Shown piece after piece: positions 35,371-43,451 of a stretch of 64,000 bases of DNA. How positions within the stretch are numbered: position 1 is the stretch's first letter; each line of letters starts with the position of its first letter. The stretch covers positions 124,001 through 188,000 of the forward strand of contig NZ_CCAT010000045.1 in the NCBI RefSeq assembly GCF_000612845.1, written 5' to 3'. The notes below the pieces were generated by a model. It was given only the letters and a program-made list of their open reading frames with translations, had not been told where the DNA came from and did no database searches. The position numbers and the translations under genes are program-made. This DNA comes from Clostridium ihumii AP5 (GTDB lineage Bacteria; Bacillota; Clostridia; Clostridiales; Clostridiaceae).

Positions 35371-36678
35371 TTAAGCAACATCTTCTACATCATTTTTATG
35401 TTTCTTATTCATTTTAATCATTAATAAATATATAGGAATTCCTATTATTAAACCACCTAGTCCCCATAATATTTTTTCCGTTGATGATTGGAATAATAGC
35501 CATATACTTACGCATATCGCAAGTATTGGAACTACAGGTCCTAGTGGAATTTTGAATGAACTTTTTAAATCTGGTCTTTTCTTTCTTAAAACTAGTACCG
35601 CTAAACATGTTGGTACATATTGTGCAAATCTTGAAACAACACTAATAGCTGCTAACTTTGTGAAACTACCTGATAAAGCAACTGGTATAGTTAATGCAAC
35701 TGTAACTATTATCGATATATATGGTGTTCCTTTTTTATTATATTTTGCTAAACATTTAGGAAGTAATCCATCTTCTGCTAGTGCTACTGCTGTTCTTGGA
35801 GTAATAAATGATGATGCTATGTTAATACCACCTATAGATACTAATGTTCCTGCACTTACTAATATTCCTCCCCAAGATCCTAAAAATATTGATGAAGCAT
35901 CTGCAACTGGAGTTTTAGTTACTGCAAGTCCCTGTCCTAATATTCCAATTGATACTGTTTGTATTAATAAATAAACTACTGATACTATAATCATTACTGT
36001 AATTATTGCTTTTGGTATATTTTTTTCTGGATTATCCATATCCTCTGCTGCAACAGCTATAGATTCAAAACCTGTAAATGCATAGAATATTAAAAGAGCT
36101 GTTGCACCAAATGAACCACTTACATATGTTCCATTAGGAAATACTGGTGTGAAATTTGAACCTTTTATAAAGAAAATACCTACTGCTATGAATATAATTA
36201 ATGGTAATAATTTACCTACTGTTATTATATTGTTTAAAACTTTTGATATATTTACACCTAAAATATTAACTACTCCTAGTCCCCCTAGAATCGCTACTAT
36301 TATTATATTTTTAGTCATACCTTCACCAGCTGCTGGCCATATTGCTGATAATGCTGTAACAAATCCAACTGCCATAGTTGCCCATGCTATAATTCCTATA
36401 GCCCATTTCATAAATCCTACTTCAAACCCTACAAAGTCACCAAATGCTTCTTTTGCATAAACATATGGTCCACCGTTTTTATTAAACATTCCACCAACTT
36501 CTGCAAAACATAACGCAATACTAACAACTAATAACATGTCAAACAATATAACTAATAAACTTGCTGGACCTATAAGTTCCATAGCTTGATTTGGTAAAAG
36601 AAATATTCCTGATCCTATAATTGAATTAATACCAAGTAATACTATACTCCAAAAACCTATTTTCTTCTTATTACCCAT
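35371..36678 (-). CDS. APC-superfamily amino acid/polyamine permease
   Basis: About 435 residues and 12 membrane helices. Helix 1 carries the substrate-binding break GINSIIGSGIFLLPNQ. Helix 6 has LLIFYAFTGFESIAVAAEDMDNPEKNIP, the APC consensus. ATG 36678 follows GAGGTG; the frame from 36687 starts at a GTG overlapping that site. It lies 17 bp downstream of the PuuD-like hydrolase and shares its sigma-54 promoter. Together they suggest uptake and processing of a gamma-glutamyl amine, putrescine/GABA derivative or related amino acid. The true substrate is open. Confidence 0.92.
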   Translation of the reverse strand: MGNKKKIGFWSIVLLGINSIIGSGIFLLPNQAMELIGPASLLVILFDMLLVVSIALCFAEVGGMFNKNGGPYVYAKEAFGDFVGFEVGFMKWAIGIIAWATMAVGFVTALSAIWPAAGEGMTKNIIIVAILGGLGVVNILGVNISKVLNNIITVGKLLPLIIFIAVGIFFIKGSNFTPVFPNGTYVSGSFGATALLIFYAFTGFESIAVAAEDMDNPEKNIPKAIITVMIIVSVVYLLIQTVSIGILGQGLAVTKTPVADASSIFLGSWGGILVSAGTLVSIGGINIASSFITPRTAVALAEDGLLPKCLAKYNKKGTPYISIIVTVALTIPVALSGSFTKLAAISVVSRFAQYVPTCLAVLVLRKKRPDLKSSFKIPLGPVVPILAICVSIWLLFQSSTEKILWGLGGLIIGIPIYLLMIKMNKKHKNDVEDVA

Positions 36679-36695
36679 AAAAATCACACCTCTTT

Positions 36696-37427
36696 TTATT
36701 TATTTTTGCATTCATTTATAAAATATTTAAATATATCCATCATTCCTTTATCTACTCCTGACATCATTTCTGGATGCCATTGAATTCCCATAACTAGTGG
36801 CTTTTCTTCTCTTTCAATAGCTTCTACAACTCCATCTTCAGCTAAAGCTACTATTCTAAATCCATCAGCTACATCTTTTACTGCTAAGTGATGAAAAGAA
36901 TTTGAATATGTTTTTTCACCTAAAATCCCACCTAAAACAGAATCTTTTTCAACAGTTACTGTGTGAGTAGCTTGACTTGGTAATGATCCTTGATTGTGTT
37001 TAATATAACATCCCTCAATTAAAGATAAATCTTGATAAAGACTTCCTCCATTTGCTACATTTATAACTTGATGACCTCTACAAATACCTATGATAGGCAT
37101 GTTTTTATTCATAGCTTTTTTTACTACTTTAAAATCAAAATCATCTCTTTCTGGATATATGCCTCCTAATTTTTGATGTGGTTCTTCATTAAATAATAAA
37201 GGGTTTACATCATGTCCACCTGATAATATTAATCCATCAATTAAATCTAATTGATTTTCTATAACTTCTTCATCATTATTCATTGGTATTATAAATGGAA
37301 TACCACCTGCCTCAATTACTGACTTAACATAATCATTATTTACATATGATCTTTTGTATCCAGGAAACATTCCCCCTTCATCAATAATCATACTTCCTGA
37401 AATACCTATAATGGGCTTTTTCTTCAT
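36696..37427 (-). CDS. Gamma-glutamyl-gamma-aminobutyrate hydrolase family protein (PuuD-like)
   Basis: 243 residues, class I glutamine-amidotransferase-like peptidase C26. GLILSGGHDVNPLLFNEEPH forms the oxyanion region. The nucleophile lies in PIIGICRGHQVINVANGG (Cys in GICRGHQ). The His-Glu pair is in GIQWHPEMM. PuuD splits gamma-glutamyl-GABA in putrescine breakdown; relatives cleave other gamma-glutamyl conjugates. Other Puu enzymes are absent here, so the substrate may differ. First gene of a two-gene operon behind a consensus sigma-54 promoter. Confidence 0.93.
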   Translation of the reverse strand: MKKKPIIGISGSMIIDEGGMFPGYKRSYVNNDYVKSVIEAGGIPFIIPMNNDEEVIENQLDLIDGLILSGGHDVNPLLFNEEPHQKLGGIYPERDDFDFKVVKKAMNKNMPIIGICRGHQVINVANGGSLYQDLSLIEGCYIKHNQGSLPSQATHTVTVEKDSVLGGILGEKTYSNSFHHLAVKDVADGFRIVALAEDGVVEAIEREEKPLVMGIQWHPEMMSGVDKGMMDIFKYFINECKNK

Positions 37428-37484
37428 GAATTACTCCTCCTAAATAATTTAAAGTCTATCTTTTGTTACCTCAATTATTTATAA

Positions 37485-37501
37485 AGCAATTTGCGTGCCA
37501 A
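37485..37501 (-). promoter_or_regulatory. Sigma-54 (-24/-12) promoter of the PuuD-APC operon
   Basis: On the minus strand TTGGCACG-CAAA-TTGCT matches the sigma-54 consensus TTGGCACG-N4-TTGCW exactly. It lies about 58 bp before the PuuD start codon and faces it. The gene for a sigma-54 activator is immediately upstream. Confidence 0.95.
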
Positions 37502-37613
37502 CTTTATTGAAATGAATCTTTTTATTTATAATTTGAATAAATACATGTAGTTTTATTTATTAATTAGAAAATATTAATATCTTAATTAATTTCTGAATTT
37601 ACTTTTTATTTTC

Positions 37614-37669
37614 AATAGGTGTAAAAATAGGTGTATTTTAAAATAAACACACCTATTTTTACACCTATT
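37614..37669. promoter_or_regulatory. Putative enhancer (UAS) for the sigma-54 activator
   Basis: A 22-bp inverted repeat (37614-37635 and 37648-37669, one mismatch), each arm itself holding two copies of ATAGGTGT separated by AAAA. Altogether four half-sites lie 113-185 bp upstream of the -24 element, the usual enhancer distance. It overlaps the activator's stop codon, and the minus-strand 3' side lacks a T run, so a terminator role is less likely. Confidence 0.65.
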
Positions 37670-39692
37670 TATTGAATTCTTCAAGAAACTTAATACCTTT
37701 TTCCGATATAACACTTCCCTTTCTTCCTTTTCCACTTATAATTAAATCTATCTTGCTGCAATCTAATAATATTTTTCTTACATCATTTTCACTTATGTCT
37801 ATATTCTTTTTATTTAATATCTTAACTATATTATTTCTTCCAATATTTTGATTTAAATTGTTGAAAAAATTAATTTCCTTTAATACCTCAACAACAACGT
37901 TAAAGTTATGCTTATTTTCCAAAAATATTTTTTCCTCTTCAAAATTTTTATTTACAGTATCATGTTGAAAATAATATGGTAAATCCTCTACACATATAAC
38001 ATTTTCACACATTAACTCTAGATAGGATGCTAAATTTTGAAGTTCCCTTACATTTCCTGGCCAATCATAGTTAACAAGTGCATATTTAGCCGAATCTTCT
38101 ATTTCTATTTCTCTATTTATAAAATGAATAAGTAAATCAACTATATCTTCTTTCCTTTTTCTTAGTGGAGGAATATTTAGTGGTAATACATTTAATCTAT
38201 AATATAAATCTCCCCTAAATTTATCTTCCTCTACAAGTTGTAACAGATTTTTATTTGTTGCCGCTATAACTCTTATATTTATATCTATTACCTTATTTGC
38301 ACCTATTCTCGTTACTTGTCTTTCTTGCAATACTCTTAAAAGTTTAGTTTGAAGATATAATGGCATGTCACCTATTTCATCTAAAAATATAGTTCCATTG
38401 TTAGCTTGCTCAAACAATCCCTGTTTTCCGTCCTTTAATGCTCCAGTAAATGCTCCTGATTCATATCCAAAAAGTTCACTTTCCAATAAATTTTCTGGCA
38501 TAGCAGCACAGTTTACAGCTATAAATGGTTGCTTACTTCTAAGTGAATTATTATGTATAGATTGAGCAAATAATTCTTTTCCAGTTCCACTTTCACCTAA
38601 TATCAGTACAGTTAAGTCTGATGTAGATATTTTTTGTGATAATTTTATTGTTTCATTCATACTTTTTGATTTTGTTATTATGTCTTTAAAATTATATCTT
38701 GCTATATGCCCCTTTTCTCTAATCTTCTTACTTAAATTTTGTTCTAGCTGTCTTATGTATGTAATTTCTTGAAAATGATAATATACCCCACTTTCAAGTC
38801 CAAAACTGCATATAGTATGTTTATTTACATTTATAAATCTTTTATTAAACTCTATAACTTCATCTTTAAAATCATTTTTATTTAACAGAAAATTTAATTT
38901 ATCATTAAATACACTATCTATACTTTCACCAATAATATTTCTGTTTATTCCTAAAATATCTTTCATTTTCTCATTACATATAGTTATTTTTCCATCATAA
39001 TATGTAAATATAATTCCATTTTCAGATAAATTTATTACCGTATCTAATTCTTCATTTCTTAAAAATAATTCTTTATATCTTTCACTAATTCCAACATCAG
39101 AGTTAACTAATTTTTCTGAGTACTTTATAAGATTACTATGTAAAAATTTCTTATCTTCATCTTTAATATCTATATATGACATTAACTTTATAAAAGTTGA
39201 AACGTCAATCTTTCTATCACCTACATCTACTATATTTTTTATATGACTAGGAACATTATTGCTTTCTCCTGGTGTTATTGCTATATATGTACTTTTATAA
39301 TCTATATCCTCATAATACGGAATTAAATTTAAGTGATTTATTCCAAGTTCATAAAATAAACTCATTATTTCATATGTAGTTTCCTTATTGTCATTCACTA
39401 CTAAAACATCAGTTCCTTCGGGAATTGAAAATATCTTAGGCATCTCTCTCGTTTCAATAGTTCTTTTAATGACTGTCACTTTTGAATTTGGTTTTATGTG
39501 CTTTCTTATCTCAAAAGCCCTTTCCTTTATCATTACTAGTACAATTTCTTCATCTATAATAAAATCGTCACTAAATTCTTTTAAAAAGTAATTATTTACA
39601 ACTATTTTATCAGCAAAAACTTCCTTTAAATTTTCTTTTAAAACCCTTGCCAACCTTGAATTAGAGTCTGTTATTAATGCTATCTCCTTCAT
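37665..39692 (-). CDS. Sigma-54-dependent transcriptional activator with PrpR-like sensor domain
   Basis: 675 residues. The N-terminal 190 residues resemble the PrpR_N receptor fold. A PAS domain follows at about 225-320 ([20 protein letters not shown]). The AAA+ domain has Walker [16 protein letters not shown], the sigma-54 loop GAFTGA, Walker [10 protein letters not shown] and the R-finger region [15 protein letters not shown]. The C terminus is not a typical Fis helix-turn-helix but a [12 protein letters not shown]-containing winged-helix-like segment. The start is at 39692 after GGAGG. It is the obvious activator of the PuuD-APC operon. Confidence 0.95.
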   Translation of the reverse strand: MKEIALITDSNSRLARVLKENLKEVFADKIVVNNYFLKEFSDDFIIDEEIVLVMIKERAFEIRKHIKPNSKVTVIKRTIETREMPKIFSIPEGTDVLVVNDNKETTYEIMSLFYELGINHLNLIPYYEDIDYKSTYIAITPGESNNVPSHIKNIVDVGDRKIDVSTFIKLMSYIDIKDEDKKFLHSNLIKYSEKLVNSDVGISERYKELFLRNEELDTVINLSENGIIFTYYDGKITICNEKMKDILGINRNIIGESIDSVFNDKLNFLLNKNDFKDEVIEFNKRFINVNKHTICSFGLESGVYYHFQEITYIRQLEQNLSKKIREKGHIARYNFKDIITKSKSMNETIKLSQKISTSDLTVLILGESGTGKELFAQSIHNNSLRSKQPFIAVNCAAMPENLLESELFGYESGAFTGALKDGKQGLFEQANNGTIFLDEIGDMPLYLQTKLLRVLQERQVTRIGANKVIDINIRVIAATNKNLLQLVEEDKFRGDLYYRLNVLPLNIPPLRKRKEDIVDLLIHFINREIEIEDSAKYALVNYDWPGNVRELQNLASYLELMCENVICVEDLPYYFQHDTVNKNFEEEKIFLENKHNFNVVVEVLKEINFFNNLNQNIGRNNIVKILNKKNIDISENDVRKILLDCSKIDLIISGKGRKGSVISEKGIKFLEEFNK

Positions 39693-39720
39693 TAAATCCT
39701 CCACAAAATTTATTATTGTA

Positions 39721-39752
39721 GGTGACAGTCATTTTTATTAATGACTGTCACT
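39721..39752. repeat. Hairpin repeat GGTGACAGTCATT at the left flank of the Y1 transposase
   Basis: GTGACAGTCATT (39722-39733) and AATGACTGTCAC (39740-39751) form a perfect 12-bp hairpin with a 6-nt loop. The same word, in the same orientation, recurs at 40953-40967 on the other side of the transposase. It resembles the short palindromic ends mobilised by REP-associated Y1 transposases. It also lies in the leader of the sigma-54 activator. Confidence 0.7.
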
Positions 39753-39891
39753 TTTTAGGTGCATTTTATAAATTAATAATAAATCAACTATTAATTATCA
39801 CTATTTATTATGTGTTTTATTTCTTTTTTTTATAGCTTGTACATTTTTAGTTTATTATAATTATTTTCAAGCAATTTATCAAAATTTTTTA

Positions 39892-40860
39892 TTATTTATT
39901 TTCTCTATAAAATTTTTCTATTATATATTGATATTTTTCATTTTCTAATATCAATCTAATTCCTTCATTACTTAATATGTTTACTTCCTCTATAGACATA
40001 TATTCTAACATATCACCAATTTGTCTTGTTGTTTTTCTTGTATATATTCCTGATAGTAATACAAATAGTGACTTAGCTTCCTTTACTCCATGTTCATCTT
40101 TGGTTAAAAATAAACTTTTTAATATACCTGTTTCTTTCTCAACAAAATCTACTACTTTTTCTATAGGAAAATCTCTTTTTAATATTTCTCTTGGTTTTTC
40201 AAATGTTTTATCTTCTAGTATTATTTCTATATTTTTATTCATAATTTTAATTGGAATATCTAAATTTAATTCATTGAAATGATTTACCTTTTGTGTAAGT
40301 GTAAATTTGAATAGCTCTAAGTATGATTGTTTTGCATAATATTCCCTATTATTCCTCTTTGTCGTAGCCAGTATACTAAGTACAAAATCTGTATCTATTA
40401 CTTTAAATTCATCTTTTTTTCCTAAATAGCATTTCATGCTTGAAAATCTATATTCCTCTGCTTTATCCCTATAGCCTTTAATATCTCTTGCATTAGCATG
40501 AATATATAATGATGCCTTTAACATTTGTTCATCTGATTTTATTAATTCACTAAAAAATCTTTCCTTTAATAGTGAACCACTAGTTTTATGTTTCTTATTA
40601 TAGTATTTTACATATCTAAGTCCTATGCTTTTCATTATTACTGATATTTTTTCACCATTGGAATCTATTAAAAAATGTGCATGGGTATCCATTAGGCAAT
40701 ATCCATATACTTTAAACTGATATTTTATTTGACTTTCTCTCATTTTTTCCATAAACATTTCTTTATCTTTTTCATTACAAAATAACTTCTTTGGTTTTGA
40801 TTCCTTTATTACTATATGATATATTCCATTTTCTTCAGTTATCCTTGCATAACGTGACAA
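39892..40860 (-). CDS. IS200-like Y1 transposase (REP-associated tyrosine transposase type)
   Basis: 322 residues. The N-terminal Y1 domain has the HUH metal motif in MDTHAHFLIDS and the start pattern ITEENGIYHIVIK. A helix bearing KYYNKKHKTSGSLLKERFFS contains the expected catalytic tyrosine and the conserved G-LF/ERF region, as in transposases of the Y1_Tnp family. The C-terminal 150 residues are an extra helical DNA-binding region common in clostridial members. The start is a TTG preceded by AAAGGAGA. The gene appears intact. Confidence 0.9.
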   Translation of the reverse strand: MSRYARITEENGIYHIVIKESKPKKLFCNEKDKEMFMEKMRESQIKYQFKVYGYCLMDTHAHFLIDSNGEKISVIMKSIGLRYVKYYNKKHKTSGSLLKERFFSELIKSDEQMLKASLYIHANARDIKGYRDKAEEYRFSSMKCYLGKKDEFKVIDTDFVLSILATTKRNNREYYAKQSYLELFKFTLTQKVNHFNELNLDIPIKIMNKNIEIILEDKTFEKPREILKRDFPIEKVVDFVEKETGILKSLFLTKDEHGVKEAKSLFVLLSGIYTRKTTRQIGDMLEYMSIEEVNILSNEGIRLILENEKYQYIIEKFYRENK

Positions 40861-40952
40861 AACTATCTCTCCTTTATATATGTTTTATTTATGAGTATAG
40901 CCAAGTAAAACATATATAAACAACTTTTCCATTTATATACCACTATTAATTT

Positions 40953-41028
40953 AGGTGACAGTCATTAAACTTAATATAAATTGAGATTGATGATAATACA
41001 GGATATCTTCACTCCCAATTTATATTAA
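40953..41028. repeat. Right-flank repeat and adjoining inverted repeat
   Basis: AGGTGACAGTCATTA (40953-40967) repeats the left-end word. Directly after it TTAATATAAATTG (40971-40983) pairs with CAATTTATATTAA (41016-41028). The long hairpin could be the subterminal structure of the element or a weak terminator of the HAD gene, though it has no T run. Confidence 0.5.
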
Positions 41029-41043
41029 ATCATAAGTACTATT

Positions 41044-41646
41044 CTATAAGAAACCTTTTAAATTTAATTTTTCTTTTAATTTTTTATAATCCTCTAAATG
41101 TATTGTATCCATTCCAAGAGATGATGCCATGTCTACATTTTCTTTAACATCATCTATAAAAATTGACTCTTCATATTTAATTTTATAGGTATCGATTAAA
41201 CTTCCAAACATTTCCTTTTCTAGCTTTATGCATTTAATCTTGGCTGAAATAACAATTCCATCTGCATCCTTAAAAAAATCATATTTTTTATATACATTAT
41301 CAAAAGCTATATCATGAAAATTTGATAAAATATAAATTTTATATCCCTTTTCCTTTAAATCATTTAAAATTTGTATATTTTCATCTATTGGTTTAAGTAG
41401 ATTGTGCCAATCATTCATTACATCTTTTATTATATTTTCTTTATTCCTCATTCTCATGCAAAATTTTTCAGTAGCTTCTTCTGTTTTAATAACACCATTA
41501 TCTAACATTATCCATTCATCACTTTTAAAAATAATATTATAAATTTTTTCTGCTAGTTTATCATCATTCAATTTTGACTTAAGATACTCCATAGGCTTAA
41601 ATGTAAGCAAAACATTACCTAAATCAAAAACTACATTTTTAATCAT
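41044..41646 (-). CDS. HAD-superfamily hydrolase, subfamily IA
   Basis: 200 residues. Motif I is VVFDLGNVLLTF: the nucleophile Asp is present, but the usual second Asp (DxD) is Asn, a variant common in the YihX/sEH-like branch. Motif II is ILSNFHD, motif III the Lys in SAKIKCIKLEKEMF, and motif IV FIDDVKENVDMA. It probably dephosphorylates a small metabolite in the cytosol. It is the last gene of the run that begins with the two ABC exporter genes. Confidence 0.9.
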   Translation of the reverse strand: MIKNVVFDLGNVLLTFKPMEYLKSKLNDDKLAEKIYNIIFKSDEWIMLDNGVIKTEEATEKFCMRMRNKENIIKDVMNDWHNLLKPIDENIQILNDLKEKGYKIYILSNFHDIAFDNVYKKYDFFKDADGIVISAKIKCIKLEKEMFGSLIDTYKIKYEESIFIDDVKENVDMASSLGMDTIHLEDYKKLKEKLNLKGFL

Positions 41647-41690
41647 AACAGATCATATCCCCCCCCTTGAATATATGTAATTAATGAACT

Positions 41691-43451
41691 TTAAACAATA
41701 TTTTTAAATTCCATTGACTTCTCAATTAGTTCATTAAAAGTTCCTTCACTTTCAATTCTACCATCTTTTAAAACAATTATCTTGTTGGCCTTTTCAAGTA
41801 TAAATCTTTTATTAGATACAATAATAAAACTAGATTCATTATTTTTAAGTAATCTTGTCCAGAAAGTTTTTTCTGTACTTATATCAAGAGCACTTGATAT
41901 GTCATCTAAAATAAAAATTTGTGATTTCCTTACAAACATACGTGCTGCTGCTAATCTTTGAATTTGTCCTCCAGACAATTTTGTTCCTTTTGTCCCTATT
42001 ACAGTTTCTAATTTATTTTCTAAAATCTCAATGTCCTTTTCAAAGACAGCTTCCCATATAGCTTTATCTAAATCCTTGCTATTTTCTGAAACTCCTAAAA
42101 ATATATTGCTCTTTACTGTGTCACTAAATAAACTGGGGATTTGTGGCATATATGCACTTATGGGTGGTATAAAGAAACTTTTATTATCTTCTATACATTT
42201 ATTATTATAATAAACCTCTCCTTTTGATTTTGGTAAAAGTCCTAGTAAAGATTTTAACAAAGTACTCTTTCCTGACCCAGTCCTGCCTGCAACAACTAAA
42301 ATTTCTCCTTTTTTTAATGAGAAGCTTATGTCTTTTATTCCATTTTGTGATTTATCATATATATAAGTTAATTTTTCTACAATTAATAAATCCATAATAC
42401 TTTCATTATTTACTTCAATATTTCTTTCTTTTAATATTTCTTCTTTCAAATTTATATTTTTATATTTTAATAATTCATTTGAATTTTCATTTATATCAAT
42501 TTGCTTTAGTATATTCCTATAGCCTACATTAGTTTGTTTTAAATATACAATAAAGTTTCCAAGTGATTCAATACTATCAGTTACAAATGCTAAATAGTAA
42601 ACAAATATACTAAAATCACCTACTGTAAAAGTTCCTTCACCTATAGAACTAGCACATAAAAGTAATATTGCTCCTGTTCCTAAATTTATTGCATTATTAT
42701 ATATAGAATCTATTAATTGAGTTAAAATAGTATCTTTAATCATGATCTTATGTCTTTTATCATTTAAAACTCTTAATCTTCTAATTATATCTTGTTTTGC
42801 ACCTGCCACCTTAATAGTTAAAATAGAATCAAATATCTCACAAATAAATCCATTAACTTCTCCAGTTGCCATTCTTCCTTTTTCTCTATTAATTTCAATA
42901 TTCTTTTCTGATTTTTGAGCTATTCTTATTACTAAAATTAATGGTATAAAAACAGCAAATGTGATTTTTACATTTATATAACTTAAAATAATAATAGCTC
43001 CAATTGCACGTACAACTTGTCCAATAACTGTTCCTAACCAAGAAACCGTTGTTTCTATTTGGGATACATCATCTCTAAAACAATTTAGCACTTCTCCAAC
43101 TGAAGTTTTTATGGCTTTTGATCCAGGCTTTTTTAATATTAAATTTAGCATGTTTCTTCTTAATAATGTAGTTATATAAAACTGATTTAAATTACTATTT
43201 ATAAAGTATATTTTTTTTATAATAACATGAATGATTGTAATTAGTACCATAAAAAAAACTAACTGATATTGATTAAAATTTGAATTAACTTTTCCACCCA
43301 TAATATCAAAAAACTCTTTTACAACAATTCCTTCTGCTAAAGGTATTGTTGCCATTAAAAGTTCCATAAAAATATTAACACTGTATAAAATTGGCTTGTA
43401 CATTATTAAATTAATAATGTACTTGTTTTTATTCTTTTTTCTCATATTCAT
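41691..43451 (-). CDS. ABC exporter half-transporter with degenerate ATPase residues
   Basis: 586 residues: six membrane helices (about 1-310), then an ATPase domain. Walker A GRTGSGKST and signature LSGGQIQRLAAAR are canonical. The Walker B FILDDISSALD has Asp instead of the catalytic Glu, and the H-loop position reads VSNKR (Asn for His). This is the inactive-site subunit of a heterodimeric exporter. It overlaps the partner gene by 4 bp (ATGA). The substrate is unknown: drug, peptide or lipid. Confidence 0.93.
   Translation of the reverse strand: MNMRKKNKNKYIINLIMYKPILYSVNIFMELLMATIPLAEGIVVKEFFDIMGGKVNSNFNQYQLVFFMVLITIIHVIIKKIYFINSNLNQFYITTLLRRNMLNLILKKPGSKAIKTSVGEVLNCFRDDVSQIETTVSWLGTVIGQVVRAIGAIIILSYINVKITFAVFIPLILVIRIAQKSEKNIEINREKGRMATGEVNGFICEIFDSILTIKVAGAKQDIIRRLRVLNDKRHKIMIKDTILTQLIDSIYNNAINLGTGAILLLCASSIGEGTFTVGDFSIFVYYLAFVTDSIESLGNFIVYLKQTNVGYRNILKQIDINENSNELLKYKNINLKEEILKERNIEVNNESIMDLLIVEKLTYIYDKSQNGIKDISFSLKKGEILVVAGRTGSGKSTLLKSLLGLLPKSKGEVYYNNKCIEDNKSFFIPPISAYMPQIPSLFSDTVKSNIFLGVSENSKDLDKAIWEAVFEKDIEILENKLETVIGTKGTKLSGGQIQRLAAARMFVRKSQIFILDDISSALDISTEKTFWTRLLKNNESSFIIVSNKRFILEKANKIIVLKDGRIESEGTFNELIEKSMEFKNIV

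Larger units (their letters stand above)
39718..40967 (-). mobile_element. Putative REP/RAYT-type IS200-like element
   Basis: A single Y1 transposase gene lies between two directly repeated GGTGACAGTCATT words (39721-39733 and 40954-40966), the left one forming a hairpin. A further 13-bp inverted repeat (40971-40983 / 41016-41028) lies just beyond the right word. The boundaries are proposed from these repeats only; no target duplication is expected for this transposase class. Confidence 0.55.

Noticed and set aside
37614-37669. Terminator of the sigma-54 activator
   Set aside because: Stem is long but the minus-strand 3' side reads GAAAATAAAAAG without a T run; the repeat structure and position fit an enhancer better, though a terminator role is not excluded.
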